From assembly GCA_913045265.1 (NCBI GenBank), contig CAJWQX010000079.1, positions 1 through 9,424 on the forward strand: a DNA stretch of 9,424 nucleotides, read 5' to 3'. Source of the DNA: UBA11889 sp002313255. Lineage in GTDB: Bacteria; Pseudomonadota; Gammaproteobacteria; Pseudomonadales; Azotimanducaceae. Position 1 is the stretch's first letter, and each line of letters opens with the position of its first letter. Below the pieces are notes generated by a model. It saw nothing but the letters and a program-made list of their open reading frames with translations. It did not search any database and was not told the DNA's origin. A program made the position numbers and the translations under genes. This document shows positions 6,672 through 9,424 of this stretch, in pieces.

Positions 6672-8288
6672 TTATCCTCCCCGCTGCACAGCGTTCTGAG
6701 TCAGCGATCTCCTAATTTCCTCGGGTTCCCACCACTGCGAATCTCCTGCGAAAGGTGCAGTTGGCAACATGTTTCGTCGTAGGGCAGCGCCTAACATGGC
6801 TGCGTCAGGATGCGGCAGTTCCGCCTCGATAAGCATTAAAGCCTCGTCCACATTTCCTAGACCCATCTCGGTAAATGCGAGGGTTAGGCGCAAATCGGCG
6901 TCTGGCCGTTGCCGCAATAAAGCCGACGCTTTGCTCCGCGCCTTCACGCGTTCCGATGGACCACCGCACAGCGCATGTGCGCGGATCTGAACCAGATGGG
7001 CCTCGCCCCAACTGGATCGCAAACGGATCGCCTCAGCAATACTCTCGAGTCCGCCTTCGCAATTTCGATCTGCGAGCCGCGCCATGGCCAACCAATAGAA
7101 GTAGTAAGCATTTTCTGCATCCCTCGTTGTCAGCTCTTCGTAGACCGAACCGGCCAACTCGTACGATCGAGCTTTCATCGCCAAGGCCGCCAACAACGCG
7201 CGAGTAGGATCATCGTTGTCGATTGCCCGCGCCATTTTTGCAGCATCTAAGGCCGCCGAAACGTCGGTTGAATGAAGTAGACCTGCAAGTCGTCTCCATA
7301 CCGCCCCTTCGTCTGGATTCTCTCGGACGATTCTGCGCACCTCCTCGATCGCTTCGAGTAAACGACCCAGGCGTTCCAACATGCTAGCTAAGCCCAATCC
7401 AATGATCACGTCCTTCGGCGCCAAATCCGATGCAAAACGATACGCTTGCAACGCTTCATCGACATCGCCACGCTCCCACGCCCACTTTGCTGCTTTCACA
7501 AAAAACCGAGGACTGATGCTGCGATCTGCTACGTCAAGCAACAGTGGATCTTCGATCGTGGGAGCCACCGGACTTCGTCGCCCAATCCACTTTCTGGATG
7601 CTTTCAGATCCCCCAGTCGACCCCATACCAACCCGAGCTTGTAGGCAACCTGGCCCGACTCTTCCAAGGCCCAGGATCGTTCAAGATATTCTTTGGCAAG
7701 TTCCCAATTCTTCGCCGCGATCGCGGCGTCAGCGAGGGCGGCCAGCACGGCAGGACTCGTTGGCACCCGCAACTCTGCCCGCAACAACGCAGCCCGAGCT
7801 TGCAAGTGATCGCCGGTAACCGCCAACACAACGCCCAACCGATACAACGCCAGATGGTTGTTCGGCTCTTGCTGAACGACGGCAGTGAAGTCCTCGATCG
7901 CGCCGAGCACACTGCCCTGATCCATTCGAACAATGCCTCGCAAGTAGCGCCATCGAGGGAGCGACGCTTCCTCAATAGCCTTGGTGTACTCAATGTCCGC
8001 CGCATCCAGAAGAAATTGGGCGTGATAAAGCATCCCAAGGCCGCCGCGAGCGGTAGACCGCGATTCTGGAGACACCAATGTTTTCAAGTCTCGTTCGACC
8101 TTGTCGTTTGCCGCCCGTAGCGTGTCCGCCATCGGCAACGACAATCCCTCCAGATCGACCGCGTATAGGAACCCTGACGCAAAACATAAGAACCCGCGGC
8201 AACACCACGTAGAGGTTTTCAACGCCACGGTCAGAACGTCGTCAGTCAACTGCGGTATAAAGTCACGTCGCATGCGCCCCACCGACAT
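6672..8288 (-). CDS. tetratricopeptide-repeat protein, probably exported or membrane-anchored
   Basis: A 538-residue, mostly alpha-helical protein. After a hydrophobic N-terminal stretch (about residues 27-43, WCCRGFLCFASGFLYA) that looks like a signal peptide or anchor come successive TPR-like helix pairs from about residue 81 to 490. Examples are LRGIVRMDQGSVLGAIEDF, ALYRLGVVLAVTGDHLQARA, WELAKEYLERSWALEE, AWERGDVDEALQAYRFASDL and FTEMGLGNVDEALMLIEAEL. The last 40 residues are not TPR and contain DSQWWEPEEI. TPR arrays bind partner proteins; no catalytic domain is seen. The ATG at 8288 is the first possible, but it has no clear Shine-Dalgarno sequence. ATG 8273, or GTG 8228 which would place the signal peptide right at the N-terminus (MALKTSTW...), are real alternatives. 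First gene of a two-gene unit with the secreted protein, divergent from the carbon-nitrogen hydrolase. Confidence 0.85.
   Translation of the reverse strand: MSVGRMRRDFIPQLTDDVLTVALKTSTWCCRGFLCFASGFLYAVDLEGLSLPMADTLRAANDKVERDLKTLVSPESRSTARGGLGMLYHAQFLLDAADIEYTKAIEEASLPRWRYLRGIVRMDQGSVLGAIEDFTAVVQQEPNNHLALYRLGVVLAVTGDHLQARAALLRAELRVPTSPAVLAALADAAIAAKNWELAKEYLERSWALEESGQVAYKLGLVWGRLGDLKASRKWIGRRSPVAPTIEDPLLLDVADRSISPRFFVKAAKWAWERGDVDEALQAYRFASDLAPKDVIIGLGLASMLERLGRLLEAIEEVRRIVRENPDEGAVWRRLAGLLHSTDVSAALDAAKMARAIDNDDPTRALLAALAMKARSYELAGSVYEELTTRDAENAYYFYWLAMARLADRNCEGGLESIAEAIRLRSSWGEAHLVQIRAHALCGGPSERVKARSKASALLRQRPDADLRLTLAFTEMGLGNVDEALMLIEAELPHPDAAMLGAALRRNMLPTAPFAGDSQWWEPEEIRRSLTQNAVQRGG
6676..6680 (-). 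promoter_or_regulatory. ribosome binding site inside the end of the TPR gene
   Basis: GGAGG, formed by the last two Gly codons of the TPR gene, stands 6 bases before the GTG of the secreted-protein gene, and the TPR stop TAA lies between the two. This supports GTG 6669 rather than the later in-frame ATG as the start, and indicates coupled translation. Confidence 0.65.
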
Positions 8289-8468
8289 CGAGCAGACGCC
8301 AAGTCGACGGCATCGGCCCCGTTGAGTCCATTATGAACTCAAAAGACCGAGCGCCACACTCCCGGCCTCCACTAGCACCCCGGCCCCGTTTGACCCATGG
8401 TTTATAAGCTTGCACTTTTCGATTAGCTCGACTACATACCGATGTAACAACAAAAGCTGGACCGATTC
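8289..8468. other. divergent intergenic region
   Basis: These 180 bases separate the minus-strand TPR gene from the plus-strand carbon-nitrogen hydrolase and must hold promoters for both. An AT-rich patch around 8401-8407 (TTTATAA) could serve as a -10 element in either direction, but no -35 element at proper spacing is seen. No gene, repeat or RNA is recognised. Confidence 0.4.
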
Positions 8469-9424
8469 GTGGACCTCTATTACGCCGCCGCCTGTCAAAC
8501 TGATTTTGCCTCACCGACCAGCCGCGATGAAATCGCCACACGCACCGAGCGAATGGCCGAGCTCGTGAAGCACACGATCACAGGATACGAACCATTCTTT
8601 GACGTGCGGTTACTCGCTTTCCCCGAATTTGCACACGCGGCTCCGATCTACCAAACCGTCGACGAACTCCGAGAAAAACTTGCCGTCGAAGTTCCAAACG
8701 AACACACCGAGATATACACGCGTCTTGCCAAGGAATACGGTTGCTGGATCCAAACCGGTAGCTTCATCGAACACGACCCCAATTACCCGGAGCATCTCTT
8801 TAATACAACCGCATTGGTTGGCCCGAACGGCGTCATTTCAAAATACCGGAAGGTCAATCCTTGGATCCCATGGGAAGTCCACGCCTCACCGCACGACATC
8901 CCGGGCTACAACGAAGAACCGTTCCCTGTTGCCCAGACCGAAATTGGAAATATCGGTGTCGCAATCTGTTACGACTGGCTATTCCCAGAAACGATTCGAC
9001 AAATTGCATTCAATGGCGCTGAGGTCATCATTCGGGTGTCGGCGTACATGGATCCATGGGGAACCGCCCAACCCATGGATTGGTGGACTTCGGTGAATCG
9101 AACGAGAGCGTTGGAAAACTCGACCTACGTGGTCGCTGCGAACCAGGGTGCAAGCCTCTCGCATTATCCACCCTTTAGTTGGCCCGGTGGCAGCATGGTG
9201 GTGGATTTCGATGGTCGCATCCTCGCCCAAGCAGATCCGGGACCAGGCGAAAAAGTCGTCGTCGCGCCCATCAATATTGACACGCTACGCTTTGAACGGA
9301 CGCGCCGCAAAGGACACGACATGCGCGCGCACCTTCGGAGCGACATCCACTCATACCTTTCCCACAATTATTTGGACGCCGGCAATCGAGATCTCTCGAT
9401 CGACTCCAATAACCAACGCATAGC
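8469..9424 (+). CDS. carbon-nitrogen hydrolase (nitrilase superfamily), C-terminus cut by window end
   Basis: An open frame of 318 codons from GTG 8469 runs off the right edge. It carries the full nitrilase-superfamily triad: Glu53 in AFPEFAH, Lys128 in SKYRKVNPW and Cys167 in VAICYDW, with the conserved second Glu at 136 (PWEVH). Other blocks are QTGSF (95-99), NRTRALENSTYVVAANQG and PGGSMVVDFDGRILA. The superfamily hydrolyses amides, nitriles or carbamoyl compounds. The long N-terminal segment and the NPWIPWEVHASPHD block suggest an amidase or formamidase-like branch rather than a true nitrilase, but the substrate cannot be told. The start is a judgement: an in-frame TAA at 8445-8447 limits it, GTG 8469 gives the VDLYYAAACQTDF opening expected of the family, and no good Shine-Dalgarno sequence is visible. 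Overlapping frames, such as 8599-9096 on the same strand, are shadows. Confidence 0.9.
   Translation, partial: MDLYYAAACQTDFASPTSRDEIATRTERMAELVKHTITGYEPFFDVRLLAFPEFAHAAPIYQTVDELREKLAVEVPNEHTEIYTRLAKEYGCWIQTGSFIEHDPNYPEHLFNTTALVGPNGVISKYRKVNPWIPWEVHASPHDIPGYNEEPFPVAQTEIGNIGVAICYDWLFPETIRQIAFNGAEVIIRVSAYMDPWGTAQPMDWWTSVNRTRALENSTYVVAANQGASLSHYPPFSWPGGSMVVDFDGRILAQADPGPGEKVVVAPINIDTLRFERTRRKGHDMRAHLRSDIHSYLSHNYLDAGNRDLSIDSNNQRI

Noticed and set aside
7446..8120. Long plus-strand open frame (224 codons)
   Set aside because: It lies wholly antisense to the TPR gene, has no recognisable domains and shows the composition expected of a shadow frame.
8599..9096. Plus-strand frame of 165 codons
   Set aside because: It overlaps the carbon-nitrogen hydrolase in another frame; the hydrolase frame holds all the catalytic motifs.

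Overview
This is an ordinary stretch of bacterial chromosome. It has mid-range GC, short operons on both strands, Shine-Dalgarno-like starts, and some GTG and probably TTG start codons. The gene types (a split three-gene proton-translocating transhydrogenase, an orphan CreD-like membrane protein, a secreted TPR protein, a nitrilase-superfamily enzyme) fit a Gram-negative environmental bacterium. My leading guess is a Planctomycetota (Pirellulaceae-like) or marine proteobacterial genome. No marker gene is present to settle it.

Layout, left to right. Bases 1-233 (+) are the C-terminal end of an HSL-type alpha/beta hydrolase. It converges on a CreD-family inner-membrane protein (306-1634, -). 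Bases 1635-2208 hold no confident gene: one weak 85-codon frame upstream of creD and one GC-rich hairpin. A small basic protein (2209-2394, +) then converges on a compact minus-strand pntAA-pntAB-pntB operon (2448-5454). This encodes the three-subunit, Rhodospirillum rubrum-type NAD(P) transhydrogenase, with a 4-base overlap and a 5-base gap between genes. Upstream lies a broken VOC/glyoxalase-family gene (5747-6116, -) carrying an in-frame stop and no intact start. Next is a two-gene minus-strand unit: a TPR protein (6672-8288) coupled to a small secreted four-cysteine protein (6163-6669). It is divergent from a carbon-nitrogen hydrolase (8469 to the window end, +) that keeps its Glu-Lys-Cys triad and runs off the right edge.

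The transhydrogenase subunits clearly work together: the soluble NAD(H) domain I, a membrane anchor, and the membrane plus NADP(H) domain III subunit couple hydride transfer to proton flow. The TPR and secreted proteins probably act together in the cell envelope, but their role is unknown. The remaining genes show no functional link to one another. I looked for a new defence, mobile or RNA-based system and found none: no CRISPR array, tRNA or rRNA, insertion sequence, integrase or toxin-antitoxin pair is visible. The points most worth a second look are the decayed VOC gene, the TPR/secreted-protein pair, the small basic protein and the Gly-to-Ala change in the transhydrogenase nucleotide-binding loop.
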